36,273 bases of DNA from JBDHAC01 sp039588215 (GTDB lineage: Bacteria > Gemmatimonadota > Gemmatimonadetes > Palauibacterales > Palauibacteraceae). The translations under genes were made by a program, and so were the position numbers. The stretch is from positions 1 to 36,273 of the forward strand of contig JBDHAD010000029.1 of NCBI GenBank assembly GCA_039588215.1, read 5' to 3'. This document shows, piece by piece, positions 15,859 through 24,397 of the stretch. Below the pieces are notes generated by a model, which was given only the letters and a program-made list of their open reading frames with translations, was not told the DNA's origin and searched no databases. Numbering within the stretch: the stretch's first letter is position 1; every line of letters begins with the position of its first letter.

Positions 15859-16251
15859 ATGAACGATTCGACGGAACCGGAGTTTGGATTGGGCCAGATA
15901 GGACAAATTGCAGTCCCCGTGAGTGACGTTGAGCGGGCAATCGCCTTCTATCGGGACGTCCTTGGAATGCAGTTCCTGTTTCAAGCTCCACCCGGGCTCG
16001 GCTTCTTCGACTGTGGAGGCGTTCGCTTGATGCTCGATGGTCCTGGTGCAGAGCAGGCGGGCCAGAGCTCGGTCGTCTATTACAGGGTCTCGAATCTCGA
16101 CGACGCCTTCGCGACTCTATCCGCCCGAGGCGTTGTCTTTGAAGCCAAGCCCCACCTCATAGCGACATTGCCAGATCATGAGTTGTGGATGGCCTTCTTC
16201 CGCGATCCGGACGCAAACCTCATCGCGCTCATGAGCGAGGTCGGTCTCTGA
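15859..16251 (+). CDS. VOC family (glyoxalase/bleomycin-resistance fold) protein
   Basis: This 130-residue metalloprotein-fold protein shows two beta-alpha-beta-beta-beta modules. The first starts GQIAVPVSDVERAIAFYRDV with LGMQFLF, and its third strand is CGGVRLMLDGP. The second has SVVYYRVSNLDDAFATLSAR and DHELWMAFFRDPDANLIALM, the latter with the usual final Glu replaced or shifted. Members act in glyoxal detoxification, aromatic ring cleavage or drug binding; this one cannot be assigned further. GGGAG lies 6 nt before the ATG. Base composition resembles the neighbouring methyltransferase. Confidence 0.88.
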   Translation: MNDSTEPEFGLGQIGQIAVPVSDVERAIAFYRDVLGMQFLFQAPPGLGFFDCGGVRLMLDGPGAEQAGQSSVVYYRVSNLDDAFATLSARGVVFEAKPHLIATLPDHELWMAFFRDPDANLIALMSEVGL

Positions 16252-16651
16252 CCGACCAACTGAGCCGGCACGGCTCGACAGCGCATTGGCGGCGCTTCAC
16301 CCAAGTGTGGGGGAGTCTGGTGGCGAACCTCCGCTGCCCATGAATACCACTGCGGCTCGACGTTCTTCCGCTTGGCGCGAGGGAGAGCGGATACGAATTC
16401 GGGTCGAGGGGCGAGGCGCCATCCGGGCGTTCCTGCGAGCTCGACAGGACAGCGTGGACCTCGGCTGGTGCCAGCGCGACGAGCTTCTCCCTTCGCAGAC
16501 AGTGCCTTTGGTGAGCCAACCCAATCGCTAGATTTCCTGCGGCCCAGCAAGCGATTGCCGCTGACGGGCCCGACATGGTCTCGGGCGCTACGCGCGCACC
16601 CATCTACGTTGCCCGCAGCAGAATCATGCGTCCGCTTAACAGACACGAGCA
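16252..16651. other. 400-bp gap with no convincing gene
   Basis: Short open frames on both strands here have low-complexity, Arg/Ser/Pro-rich translations and no recognisable family. The only structured content is copy A of a 59-bp imperfect direct repeat at 16576-16634, just before the next gene. Confidence 0.5.
16576..16634 (+). repeat. Imperfect 59-bp direct repeat, copy A
   Basis: This stretch aligns without gaps to 17645-17703 at about 46 of 59 positions. Identical blocks include tggtctcg, cgcaccca and ccgcagcagaatc. Each copy ends near tccg, shortly before the start of a plus-strand gene (16652 and 17734). The two copies bracket the small membrane protein gene and the SRPBCC gene. Confidence 0.6.
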
Positions 16652-16939
16652 ATGAGAAGAGCAGCAGCTATTGGCGCTGGTCTCGCGGCGATTACAACTG
16701 CAGCAATTGGCGTGATCGCGCTCATAGGTGTGTCCCGGATCCCCGTCGCAGAGTACATACTCTTCCCTGGCTCGATGGCGGCCTGGCTCTACAAGGGCGA
16801 CAACTACAGATCGAACTATGAGTTCCTACTTCACACGATCGCTTTCGGTATGCCCATAAACGTCCTCCTGGGTGCAATCCTCGGGGTGCTGCTGGCCTCC
16901 GTTAGACGGATGTCCAGACGGATACAGCCTGGAGACTAA
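16652..16939 (+). CDS. Small membrane protein, hypothetical
   Basis: The 95-residue protein has two predicted transmembrane helices: one near the N-terminus (IGAGLAAITTAAIGVIALIG) and one near residues 65-85 (IAFGMPINVLLGAILGVLLA). Between them is a short loop with FPGSMAAWLYKGDNYRSNYE. The basic C-terminus (SVRRMSRRIQ) suggests a cytoplasmic tail. I do not recognise the family. It follows repeat copy A with only a weak ribosome binding site (acgagc). Confidence 0.6.
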   Translation: MRRAAAIGAGLAAITTAAIGVIALIGVSRIPVAEYILFPGSMAAWLYKGDNYRSNYEFLLHTIAFGMPINVLLGAILGVLLASVRRMSRRIQPGD

Positions 16940-17034
16940 CCCTTGGTTGGCTCTCGACCCCTTAGGATATCCGCTTGGCGACCTCCACCACCTTCCCTTC
17001 GCAGAATGGCGGTCCTACTTGCGCTCCGTGGCGA

Positions 17035-17553
17035 TCATGAATGCCCGTCGGTTCGCACAGTCGAGGCGACCATGTCAAGCTGGGTGTCCAACCCCTTCTT
17101 CACACCGCCTCCGACGACCATCATGATGCGGAAGAGGGGTGTGTGCCACGTGCCCTTCTGGATGTCCGTAACGCCCGACAGGGTCACCCGGCAGCCTTCG
17201 CCTACTGGCTCCAGCGCGTACTCCCAGCGGCTGGTCATGTTCACCGTAGCCGAGGACATCTCGCGTATCATGCGATGTGGCGGGTCGTAGGCCGAGGTCG
17301 TAACGGTGACGACCTCACCACGGCCCATGTCCTCCTTCCATGACGGGCGCCCCTCGTCGGGAGGCAGGGTCTCGACCGACTTCATCATCTTGCCGGTCAT
17401 CGGGTGAGCCTCGACGTCCTGCAGGGCTTCCCATACCTGCTGGGTGCTCCGATCGAGCTCAACCACCGTCTTCCCTTCGTATCGCACCGGCATCAGCAAC
17501 CCGATGATGACGACTAAGGCGACCAGCCCCGCGATGATGATCAACACCCACAT
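17035..17553 (-). CDS. Membrane-anchored SRPBCC (polyketide cyclase-like) protein
   Basis: The 172-residue protein starts with a transmembrane helix (WVLIIIAGLVALVVIIGLLM). It is followed by one START-like SRPBCC domain: YEGKTVVELDRSTQQVWEAL, the helix-turn region DVEAHPMTGKMMKSVE, and strands up to EGCRVTLSGVTDIQKG. The domain forms a hydrophobic pocket for lipids or polyketides in known members. The family's biochemical role is not established. It is the only minus-strand gene in the second half of the window and lies between the two 59-bp repeat copies. Confidence 0.78.
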   Translation of the reverse strand: MWVLIIIAGLVALVVIIGLLMPVRYEGKTVVELDRSTQQVWEALQDVEAHPMTGKMMKSVETLPPDEGRPSWKEDMGRGEVVTVTTSAYDPPHRMIREMSSATVNMTSRWEYALEPVGEGCRVTLSGVTDIQKGTWHTPLFRIMMVVGGGVKKGLDTQLDMVASTVRTDGHS

Positions 17554-17644
17554 GATGATGCGCTCCCTTCTGAGGCTGGCATCTGCTCTCCCGCGGTCCG
17601 ACTCGGACCCGAACCTAGGTACCCACGCCGCTGGCAGACCACCC

Positions 17645-17703
17645 TGGTCTCGCGCGCTTCGTACGCACCCACGTACAATGGCCGCAGCAGAATCGCGTGT
17701 CCG
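17645..17703 (+). repeat. Imperfect 59-bp direct repeat, copy B
   Basis: This is the partner of 16576-16634. It is followed at once by gttagc and then, 28 bp on, by the EEP-family gene at 17734. The similarity is at the DNA level and could mark a recombination or insertion boundary. Confidence 0.6.
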
Positions 17704-17733
17704 TTAGCTGGCGCCTACATACTGACTTGGGCG

Positions 17734-18549
17734 ATGTACGACCGAGCACGCCGAAACCGTGACGGAATGGTCCTGGCGGCCGTATTCCCTTTGATGCTCG
17801 CCTGTGCGGGCGATCAGGGGGCACGCCAACCCTATAGGGATACGACAGAGGACACGCTACGAGTGCTCGCGTACAACATCCATCACGGCGAAGGGATGGA
17901 TGAGGTTCTTGATCTCGAGAGAATCGCGGACCTGATCCGTAGCGTGGACCCGGATCTGGTTGCCCTACAGGAGGTAGACAGCGCCGCGTCTCGGACGAAC
18001 GCGGTCGATCAAGCTACCGAGTTGGGTCGCCTTACCGATCTCGTGCCTGTGTTCGGCAGATTCATGCCCTATCAGGGCGGAGCCTACGGCATGGCGCTGC
18101 TATCCCGGTGGCCGATTGCCGGGTCTCGGAACTTCCGCCTGCCCGATGGCGCTGAGCCACGGACAGCCCTCAGCGCGAGGATCACGTCACCCAAGACGGG
18201 ACGAGAGCTTCGGTTTGTCGGCATTCACTTTTACCGGACGGACGAAGAGAGGCTGGCGCAGGCGACTCGGCTGGAGGAGCTCCTTGATGGCGAGTCGATC
18301 CCGACCGTACTGGCCGGCGATTTCAACTCGCTTCCAAACTCCGAAGTGATGACTCATCTCGCGGAGTCCTGGACAGTTCTCGGCAAAGGCGACGATCACC
18401 TCACCTTTCCCTCGTACGCCCCCGAGCGAGAGATCGACTTCGTGCTCGTTCGCCCGCGGGCGCGTTTCGAGCTGTTGGGGCAGCGACTCCTGACCGAGCC
18501 CGTCGCCTCGGATCATCGCCCGGTGGTCGTCGATCTTGTCGTCCGGTAG
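17734..18549 (+). CDS. Endonuclease/exonuclease/phosphatase family lipoprotein
   Basis: The 271-residue enzyme belongs to the EEP superfamily, which cleaves phosphodiesters in DNA, lipids or sugars. An N-terminal lipoprotein signal (basic RNRDG, hydrophobic stretch, lipobox LMLAC) puts it outside the cytoplasm. The catalytic motifs are in order: YNIHH (N), LVALQEVDS (Glu), GIHFYR (His), LAGDFNSLP (Asp, Asn), REIDFVLV and ASDHRPVVVDL (Asp-His). A secreted phosphohydrolase or sphingomyelinase-like role is more likely than DNA repair. The exact substrate is unknown. Confidence 0.87.
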   Translation: MYDRARRNRDGMVLAAVFPLMLACAGDQGARQPYRDTTEDTLRVLAYNIHHGEGMDEVLDLERIADLIRSVDPDLVALQEVDSAASRTNAVDQATELGRLTDLVPVFGRFMPYQGGAYGMALLSRWPIAGSRNFRLPDGAEPRTALSARITSPKTGRELRFVGIHFYRTDEERLAQATRLEELLDGESIPTVLAGDFNSLPNSEVMTHLAESWTVLGKGDDHLTFPSYAPEREIDFVLVRPRARFELLGQRLLTEPVASDHRPVVVDLVVR

Positions 18550-18601
18550 TGCGTCAGGGCCAGCTCGCTGCCGAGCATAGCCCCACTTTGTAGGAGTCAG
18601 C

Positions 18602-19150
18602 ATGAGTGTACTGCCCGTGCTCCGAACCGAGCGAATGATCCTCCGGCGCTGGCGATCCTCCGACCGGGCTCCGTTCGCGCGAATGAACGCAGACCCCGTC
18701 GTGATGGAGTACTTCCCCGGTACGCTGTCGTCGTGGGAGACCGATCAACTCATCGCCCGCATCGAGACCCACTTCGAGAAGAACCAATACGGGTTGTGGG
18801 CGCTCGAGATTCCAGCTGTCACGCCCTTCGCCGGTTTCGTCGGGTTGGCCGAGGTGGACTTCGATGCCCCCTTTGCGCCCGCCGTCGAGATCGGTTGGCG
18901 GCTCGCCGCCGAGTGCTGGGGATTGGGGTACGCGACCGAGGCGGCGGCGGCCGCCATGGCCTTCGGATTCGAGGATCTTAGACTGGACGAGATCGTATCT
19001 TTCACGGCGGCGGAGAATCAGCCTTCGCGCCGCGTCATGGAGAGGTTGGGCATGACCCGGGATCCGTCGGACGACTCCGACCATCCCTCGCTCCCGGAAG
19101 GCCACCCGTTGCGGAGACACGTGCTCTACCGCAAAAGACGTCAGGAGTGA
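18602..19150 (+). CDS. GNAT family N-acetyltransferase (RimJ/RimL-like)
   Basis: The 182-residue protein is a typical Acetyltransf_3 member. It starts with LRTERMILRRWRSSDRAPFA. The acetyl-CoA-binding region is EIGWRLAAECWGLGYATEAA, and the later motif is AENQPSRRVMERLGM. It transfers acetyl groups from acetyl-CoA to an amine, which can be a ribosomal-protein N-terminus, an amino acid or a drug. The substrate is unknown. GGAG lies 6 nt before the ATG. Confidence 0.9.
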   Translation: MSVLPVLRTERMILRRWRSSDRAPFARMNADPVVMEYFPGTLSSWETDQLIARIETHFEKNQYGLWALEIPAVTPFAGFVGLAEVDFDAPFAPAVEIGWRLAAECWGLGYATEAAAAAMAFGFEDLRLDEIVSFTAAENQPSRRVMERLGMTRDPSDDSDHPSLPEGHPLRRHVLYRKRRQE

Positions 19151-19171
19151 CTGTTAACGTGCGAGGTCGTG

Positions 19172-19996
19172 ATGCGTCAGAGCCTGCGATGCCTGTTCTC
19201 GTGCTCTCTCGTTCTAGCCGTGGTGCCGGGGATGGGGCGCGCCCAGCCCACCAATGATCTCGGGACGGAGCTGGCCGAGCTCACCTGGCTCGAGGCCGAA
19301 GAAGTTCTGACGCCTGAGAGCATCGTCGTCCTACCATTGGGCGCGGCCGCGAAGGAGCACGGGCCGCACCTTCGTCTGGACAATGATCTCCAGATGGCGG
19401 AGTACCTGAAGAGGCGAGTCCTGGCGGCTGCCGATGTCGTCGTCGCCCCGACGATCTCGTACCATTTCTATCCGTCTTTTCTCGAGTATCCGGGTTCGAC
19501 ACACCTTCGTTTCGAAACCGCGCGCGATCTGGTCGTGGACATCGTCCGCAGCCTGGCCGGCTATGGGCCGCGGCGGTTCTACGTTTTGAACACGGGCGTG
19601 TCGACACTCCGCCCGTTGCAGGCATCGGCGGACATTCTCCTCGAGGAGGGGATCCTCCTCCATTTCACGAACATCCTCGAGGTCGCTGGTCCTGCCGAAG
19701 CCCGGGTTCGGGAGCAGGTTCGCGGGACCCACGCGGACGAGATCGAGACTTCGATGATGCTGTACATCGCTCCGGATCGGGTGGCCATGAGCCTCGCCGT
19801 ACGAGAGGATAACCCCGACAGGGAAGGCGGACTGACGCGCCGGATCGACGGTCCGGGGACGTACTCCGCCTCGGGCGTGTGGGGCGATGCGACCCTGGCC
19901 AGTCTCGAGAAGGGCCGGGTCGTCGTCGAGGCCACCGTGGACGGAGTCCTTCGGGACATCGAGGGACTTCGAGCTGCAGAGCTCTCCGACCGTTAA
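19172..19996 (+). CDS. Creatininase-family protein, secreted, altered metal site
   Basis: The 274-residue protein has an N-terminal signal peptide (CLFSCSLVLAVVPGMGRAQ) and a creatininase fold. The N-terminal metal motif is KEHGPHLRLDND (Glu, His, Asp ligands). PGSTHLRFETA matches the strand and helix after it. GTHADEIETSMML matches the conserved GxHAGExETS segment. The usual N-G-H-G-G-N, which supplies another metal ligand, reads NTGVST, so one ligand seems lost. Family members are metal-dependent amidohydrolases, and activity here is doubtful. ATG 19172 has GCGAGG 5 nt upstream; the adjacent GTG at 19169 is the alternative. Confidence 0.85.
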   Translation: MRQSLRCLFSCSLVLAVVPGMGRAQPTNDLGTELAELTWLEAEEVLTPESIVVLPLGAAAKEHGPHLRLDNDLQMAEYLKRRVLAAADVVVAPTISYHFYPSFLEYPGSTHLRFETARDLVVDIVRSLAGYGPRRFYVLNTGVSTLRPLQASADILLEEGILLHFTNILEVAGPAEARVREQVRGTHADEIETSMMLYIAPDRVAMSLAVREDNPDREGGLTRRIDGPGTYSASGVWGDATLASLEKGRVVVEATVDGVLRDIEGLRAAELSDR

Positions 19997-20054
19997 GCCG
20001 ATCGTCTTGCCCGGGCGCCCCCCGCTCGCCACCCTGGACCGCTGATGACCGTAT

Positions 20055-20060
20055 TATAGT
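20055..20060 (+). promoter_or_regulatory. Possible -10 box for the 2-TM protein gene
   Basis: TATAGT lies 28 nt before the ATG at 20088 in one of the few AT-rich patches of this area. No good -35 box is seen at 16-18 nt, so this is weak. Confidence 0.25.
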
Positions 20061-20087
20061 CGTGGATCCACCTGCTCAGCGTGAGTC

Positions 20088-20780
20088 ATGACGAACGAGC
20101 GTCGATACCGAGAAGACGAAGTCAGTCAGATCTTCGAAGCCGCCACCAGTGAACGTGATCTGGACGGACGGGCTCTCGTCGCTACGGACGGTCCGACCCT
20201 CGCGGAGCTTCAGACGATCGGACGCGAGGTGGGGCTGGCCCCGGAGCGGATCGCCGCGGCGGCTTCAGCGCTCGAGCAGAGAGGAAAGGCCCTCCCGCGT
20301 CGGACCCACTTCGGGATGCCGATCGCGGTGGGCAGGACCGTCGACCTGCCGCGAGCCCCGACGGACCGTGAGTGGGACCTGCTGGTCGCGGAGCTGCGAG
20401 AGACCTTCGGAGCGCGCGGAAAGGTGGGATCCCACGGTGGCCTTCGCGAGTGGACGAACGGCAACCTGCACGCGTACGTCGAACCGACGGAAACGGGCCA
20501 CCGGCTTCGCATGGGAACGCTGAAGGGAAACGCCCTGGCGATGACTCGTATGGGGCTCTTCGGGATGGGGATGGGGTTATTCACGCTGCTCGCTATCCTG
20601 TTCACGGGCAGAGTAGCTGAGGGTTTCTTCGCTCCGGTGTTCCTGGGCACGATGGGAGGAGTGGCGTTCATCTCTGCCATCTTCGGCCTGCCCCGTTGGG
20701 CCCGCGAGCGGGAGGAGCAGATGGAGCTCATCGCAGCCCGGGCCCAGGCTCTGCTCGAGTCGGAGCCTGCAGCGCGCTAG
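20088..20780 (+). CDS. Hypothetical protein with two C-terminal membrane helices
   Basis: The 230-residue protein has a soluble N-terminal part. Its first 70 residues (YREDEVSQIFEAATSERD to VGLAPERIAAAASALEQ) form a helical module that resembles ones found in other membrane-linked regulators. A middle domain has DLPRAPTDREWDLLVAELRE. Two membrane helices follow: LFGMGMGLFTLLAILFTG and FFAPVFLGTMGGVAFISAIF. The basic and acidic C-terminus (REREEQMELIAARAQALLE) is cytoplasmic if the N-terminus is. I know no function. A short GGGGG/CCCCC hairpin lies just after the stop, near 20786-20803. Confidence 0.7.
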   Translation: MTNERRYREDEVSQIFEAATSERDLDGRALVATDGPTLAELQTIGREVGLAPERIAAAASALEQRGKALPRRTHFGMPIAVGRTVDLPRAPTDREWDLLVAELRETFGARGKVGSHGGLREWTNGNLHAYVEPTETGHRLRMGTLKGNALAMTRMGLFGMGMGLFTLLAILFTGRVAEGFFAPVFLGTMGGVAFISAIFGLPRWAREREEQMELIAARAQALLESEPAAR

Positions 20781-20868
20781 CATTTGGGGGGACGCGCACC
20801 CCCGATCTGGATGGCCTCAGGCCTGCTCGCGGCTGCGATCTGCCGATTCCGGTCTAGCACGGTCGTCA

Positions 20869-22170
20869 ATGACGCCAAGAATCGCCCGCCGCCATTGGGG
20901 CAACGTGTCTGGGAGCGCTAGGTCATGCCCCATCGCCGCGTTCGTGGCGATCACGATACCTGCGTGCGTCTCTCAACCGCAGTCGTCTACGACGGTGACG
21001 GTCGAGGATTCGGCCGGCATCACGATCGTGACGAGCCGTGGAGCTCAATGGAAGGCGGGCGAGAGCTGGACAGTGCCCACTGAACCAGAGCAGATCATCG
21101 GTGTCCTGGATGGACGCGCGGAGTATGAGTTCTTCGACATCTCAGCGGCCTCACGCCAATCGGACGGTGATCTGGTGGTGGCCGATGCAGGGTCTCAAAC
21201 CGTCCGCTTGTACAGCTCTGAAGGGGTCTTCAAGCGCCTCCTCGGCGGGGCCGGCTCGGGACCCGGTGAGTTCCAGCGTCCGACGCAGATCCTCGTTGGC
21301 GCGTCAGATTCCATCTTCGTCTGGGATGACGATGCATACCGCATCACCAGGTTCGACTCGGCGGGTGACTTCGTCGGCATACACACCTTTAGCCGCGAGA
21401 CGATCGCGAGGGCGGTCGCTGCGCCCCTTTATCCAGGCTCAGCCCTGCTGCTGAGTAGCGGGGCCCTGTTGGTTCGTCTCGTCGCGAAGGGCGAGGACCT
21501 CCCCGCCACGAACCGGTTTCGTCGGAGGAGCGGGGTGCTGCTCGTGTCTCCCGATCTCGCCGTCATGGACACCTTGATGTTCTTCGGTGACATCGAGCAG
21601 GTGTTGGTGGATTCGCCATGGGGACCGCTGCCTGTAGTACCGGCCTTGGCGAGGAACACCTCGATCGCGATCCAGTCCACCGAGCCCAGTGTGTGCGTCG
21701 GTGATCAGCGGGGGGCGGAAGTTCTGTGCTTCGAATCGGATGGGGCCGTCACAGCGCGGCGGTGGCGGGCCGGGGCCATCACGGTTCGAGACGACGAGCC
21801 CGAGGTGGCAGCATGGCGCGATACGACGCTCGGCCTCTATGAGCAGAAGCTCAGCCCGGACGCCGCGAGGCGGCTGGTGGCTCGGGTTCCAGTTCCGACC
21901 ACGCGGCCCGAGTACTCGAATCTCGCGCTCGACGCGGACGGCAACCTCTGGGTGGAGCATGGCCCGGTCTCCGGCGGCCAATCTTGGGCGACCGAATACC
22001 TCGTGTTCGATCGGGAAGGTCTGCTCCTCGGCTCGTTGTCGCTTCCGCCACTCCGGATCCTCGAGATTGGCGGGGACTATGTGCTCGGCGTCGGCGAGGA
22101 CGAGCTCGGCGTCCAGTATTTGCAGATGTTCGACATCCTGAAGCCGACGGACGCCAGCGGCACGGGTTAG
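20869..22170 (+). CDS. Six-bladed beta-propeller protein, probable lipoprotein
   Basis: The 433-residue exported protein begins with a basic stretch and a hydrophobic signal ending in IPAC, which may be a lipobox. The rest is a WG-rich propeller of NHL/6-bladed type. Repeated strand patterns include DGDLVVADAGSQTVRLYSSE, RPTQILVGASDSIFVWDDDA and LALDADGNLWVEHG. Such proteins are common in Gemmatimonadota and are often paralogous; they are thought to bind proteins or polysaccharides. No catalytic residues are evident. ATG 20869 has no clear ribosome binding site. GTG 20905, which lies behind ttggggc, is an alternative that keeps the signal. Confidence 0.8.
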   Translation: MTPRIARRHWGNVSGSARSCPIAAFVAITIPACVSQPQSSTTVTVEDSAGITIVTSRGAQWKAGESWTVPTEPEQIIGVLDGRAEYEFFDISAASRQSDGDLVVADAGSQTVRLYSSEGVFKRLLGGAGSGPGEFQRPTQILVGASDSIFVWDDDAYRITRFDSAGDFVGIHTFSRETIARAVAAPLYPGSALLLSSGALLVRLVAKGEDLPATNRFRRRSGVLLVSPDLAVMDTLMFFGDIEQVLVDSPWGPLPVVPALARNTSIAIQSTEPSVCVGDQRGAEVLCFESDGAVTARRWRAGAITVRDDEPEVAAWRDTTLGLYEQKLSPDAARRLVARVPVPTTRPEYSNLALDADGNLWVEHGPVSGGQSWATEYLVFDREGLLLGSLSLPPLRILEIGGDYVLGVGEDELGVQYLQMFDILKPTDASGTG

Positions 22171-22295
22171 CGCGTGGATGCTGCCTCCCAGTGAGCTGTG
22201 ATGGGTGGCTCGTTGGCTCGCTCTTGCCCCCACCCAACCCGTCCAGCACCCTGAACCCGCGAGATGGTCGAGGACATCCGATGACAGGGGGGTAG

Positions 22296-23597
22296 GTGCG
22301 AAGGCAAAATCTTGTGATCCCCATGTTCTGCGTCGTCATTCCCCCGGGGGTTCTCGTCGCGCAGCAGGGCAAGTCTCCGACCCTTCCAGAAGTCACGATT
22401 TCCGGCCCGACGGTGATCGCGTTCTGGGAGGTTCCACCGTCGGACTCTGTCTTGGTCGCCGACCCAATGCTCGCGAGCGCGCTGGATCAACAGCAGTACT
22501 ATTGGGCTGGAACACGAGACGGACTGACCGATCTCGGTGTCATGGCCCTCGACCAGCCGGGTCGGCACTTCCGGGTGCGCGATGAGGTCCGGGACCAGCT
22601 CTTCGTCGCTCCACCCGACAGCGCCGTGGTGGGGTACCTCCTGGTTGCACCAGGAAGGGCCTTCCGGGCGATCTACCGTGTGCAGCAGCCGGAGGATCTT
22701 CTGGCGGCGGTACGTTCGTTCTTTGGGCTCCGCGACCCCGACGGGAATCGGCTTCAGGTCTTCCAGGGGTGGCAAGCTCCTCCGTCATGGACCGAAGCCA
22801 TAGACCCGTTCCGGATCGCCGACGGTCTGTACTACGTGGGCACGGCGGGCCTGGCATCGTACCTGGTCACGTCCGAGGGAGGACACGTCCTCATCGACGC
22901 ACCCATGCGGGAGAACACGCAAATGGTGCTCGCGAACATCCGAAGACTCGGATTCGAGCCGGGCGACGTACGACTCCAACTGGCGACCCATGCCCATTTC
23001 GATCACGTCGGCGGAATCGCGGGCATGCTCGACGTGACCGGTTCGGATCTGGTGCTCAGCGAGCACGATGCCGCCGTCGTGGCCGATGGCGGGGGTCCAC
23101 GAGCGCTAGCTCCGTATCCACCCGCGCAGGCAAACAGGGTCATCGGCCACCTGGAGACGGTGTCGGCGGGCGATCGCACGTTGACTGCCCACCTGACCCC
23201 CGGCCACACACGTGGCTGCACGTCGTGGAGCGGCGTGGTCGAAATCGGTGTGAACCCGCTGACTTTCGTATTGGTCTGCAGCCTCACGGTGCTTCCCGAC
23301 TACCGGCTGGTGGGTGAAGACGAGACGTATCCCGGGATTGCTCGAGATTACTGTAGCAGCGTCACTCATCTGAGAACGCTGGAGCCGGATATCTTCCTCG
23401 CGAATCACGGCGGCTTCATGGGGCTGGCCGACAAGATCCGTGCCTTGGCCGCCGGCGATGAGGAGGCTTTCGTAGATCCGGAGCGCTACAAAGCGTACCT
23501 CGACCGTGCCGAGGCCGCGATCGAACAAACCCTCGGGGAGCAGGGTCACGACGGGGGCTGCTCGGCCATTCTGGAGGGTGGGAGTATCGCGCCCTGA
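22296..23597 (+). CDS. Metallo-beta-lactamase fold hydrolase (subclass B3-like), long N-terminal extension
   Basis: The 433-residue protein has two parts. Residues about 1-165 start with a hydrophobic signal-like stretch (LVIPMFCVVIPPGVLVAQ) followed by an unrecognised domain. From about residue 170 it is a metallo-beta-lactamase with the B3 ligand set: H232-x-H234-x-D236-H237 (THAHFDHVGG), H304 (TPGHTRGC) and H371 (LANHGGFMGL). The B3-type pattern is complete. Beta-lactam hydrolysis is possible but not shown; many such proteins act on other substrates. GTG 22296 follows a run of G. Confidence 0.85.
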   Translation: MRRQNLVIPMFCVVIPPGVLVAQQGKSPTLPEVTISGPTVIAFWEVPPSDSVLVADPMLASALDQQQYYWAGTRDGLTDLGVMALDQPGRHFRVRDEVRDQLFVAPPDSAVVGYLLVAPGRAFRAIYRVQQPEDLLAAVRSFFGLRDPDGNRLQVFQGWQAPPSWTEAIDPFRIADGLYYVGTAGLASYLVTSEGGHVLIDAPMRENTQMVLANIRRLGFEPGDVRLQLATHAHFDHVGGIAGMLDVTGSDLVLSEHDAAVVADGGGPRALAPYPPAQANRVIGHLETVSAGDRTLTAHLTPGHTRGCTSWSGVVEIGVNPLTFVLVCSLTVLPDYRLVGEDETYPGIARDYCSSVTHLRTLEPDIFLANHGGFMGLADKIRALAAGDEEAFVDPERYKAYLDRAEAAIEQTLGEQGHDGGCSAILEGGSIAP

Positions 23598-23600
23598 CTT

Positions 23601-24368
23601 ATGATGACGGCGGATCGACCCGGACGCCGAGGGAGGGCGCGCCCGTTTCGTAATGTCTACGAGGATGACCGGCGCGCGAGCGCGTACGCAGATCTAGAGT
23701 TCCCCGGCACCTATTACCTCGCTTTTCGCGACCTTCCCGCCATCTTTGAGCGCCACGTCCGCGGCAGTGTCGCTCTGGATTTCGGATGCGGTGCGGGACG
23801 TTCCAGTCGTTTCCTCAAGGACCTCGGGTGGGCAGTGCTCGGTGTCGACATCTCCGAGCCGATGCTGATTCGGGCGAGGGCGCGTGACCCCGAAGGAGAG
23901 TATGCACTAATCCCGGACGGGGACCTCAGCGACCTGAGAGACCGCCGCTTCGATCTCATCCTGTGCGCGTTCACGTTCGATAACATCGCCACCCGCGCCA
24001 GTAGGCTGGGTCTGTTCGAGGGACTGGGGCGCCTGCTCGCGAAGGATGGTCGGATCGTGAATCTGGTGTCCGCGCCCGAGATCTACGTGAACGAATGGGC
24101 GTCGTTCTCGACGAAGGACTTCCCCGAGAACCGGTCGGCCAAGACTGGAGACACGGTCCGAATCGTCATGCTGGACGTTCCAGATCAGCGCCCGGTCGAG
24201 GATGTCTTATGGACCGACTCTGCCTACCGTGACCTGTACGCGGCTGCTGGCCTCGAGCTCCTCGAGACACATCAGCCACGCGGGAAGGCTTCTGACCCCC
24301 GCGCCTGGATCTCGGAGAGCCGAGTGTCGCCGTGGGCGATTTACGTCTTGGCCAGCCTTTCACCTTGA
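23601..24368 (+). CDS. Class I SAM-dependent methyltransferase
   Basis: The 255-residue methyltransferase begins 3 bp after the metallo-beta-lactamase stop. Motif I is VALDFGCGAGRSSRFL, motif II VLGVDISEPMLIRA, and motif IV FDLILCAFTFDNIA, with the post-IV strand DGRIVNLVSAPEIY. It is of the Methyltransf_25/11 type, and the substrate is unknown. The close spacing suggests translational coupling with the upstream gene. ATG 23604 is an alternative start. Confidence 0.88.
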   Translation: MMTADRPGRRGRARPFRNVYEDDRRASAYADLEFPGTYYLAFRDLPAIFERHVRGSVALDFGCGAGRSSRFLKDLGWAVLGVDISEPMLIRARARDPEGEYALIPDGDLSDLRDRRFDLILCAFTFDNIATRASRLGLFEGLGRLLAKDGRIVNLVSAPEIYVNEWASFSTKDFPENRSAKTGDTVRIVMLDVPDQRPVEDVLWTDSAYRDLYAAAGLELLETHQPRGKASDPRAWISESRVSPWAIYVLASLSP

Positions 24369-24397
24369 ACGGTCCCGTCCGAAAGTCGAGTCTGGAG

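Noticed and set aside
16286..16531. 81-residue open frame in the 400-bp gap
   Set aside because: The translation is low complexity with no family features, and opposite-strand frames are equally open. It looks like a by-product of GC-rich DNA.
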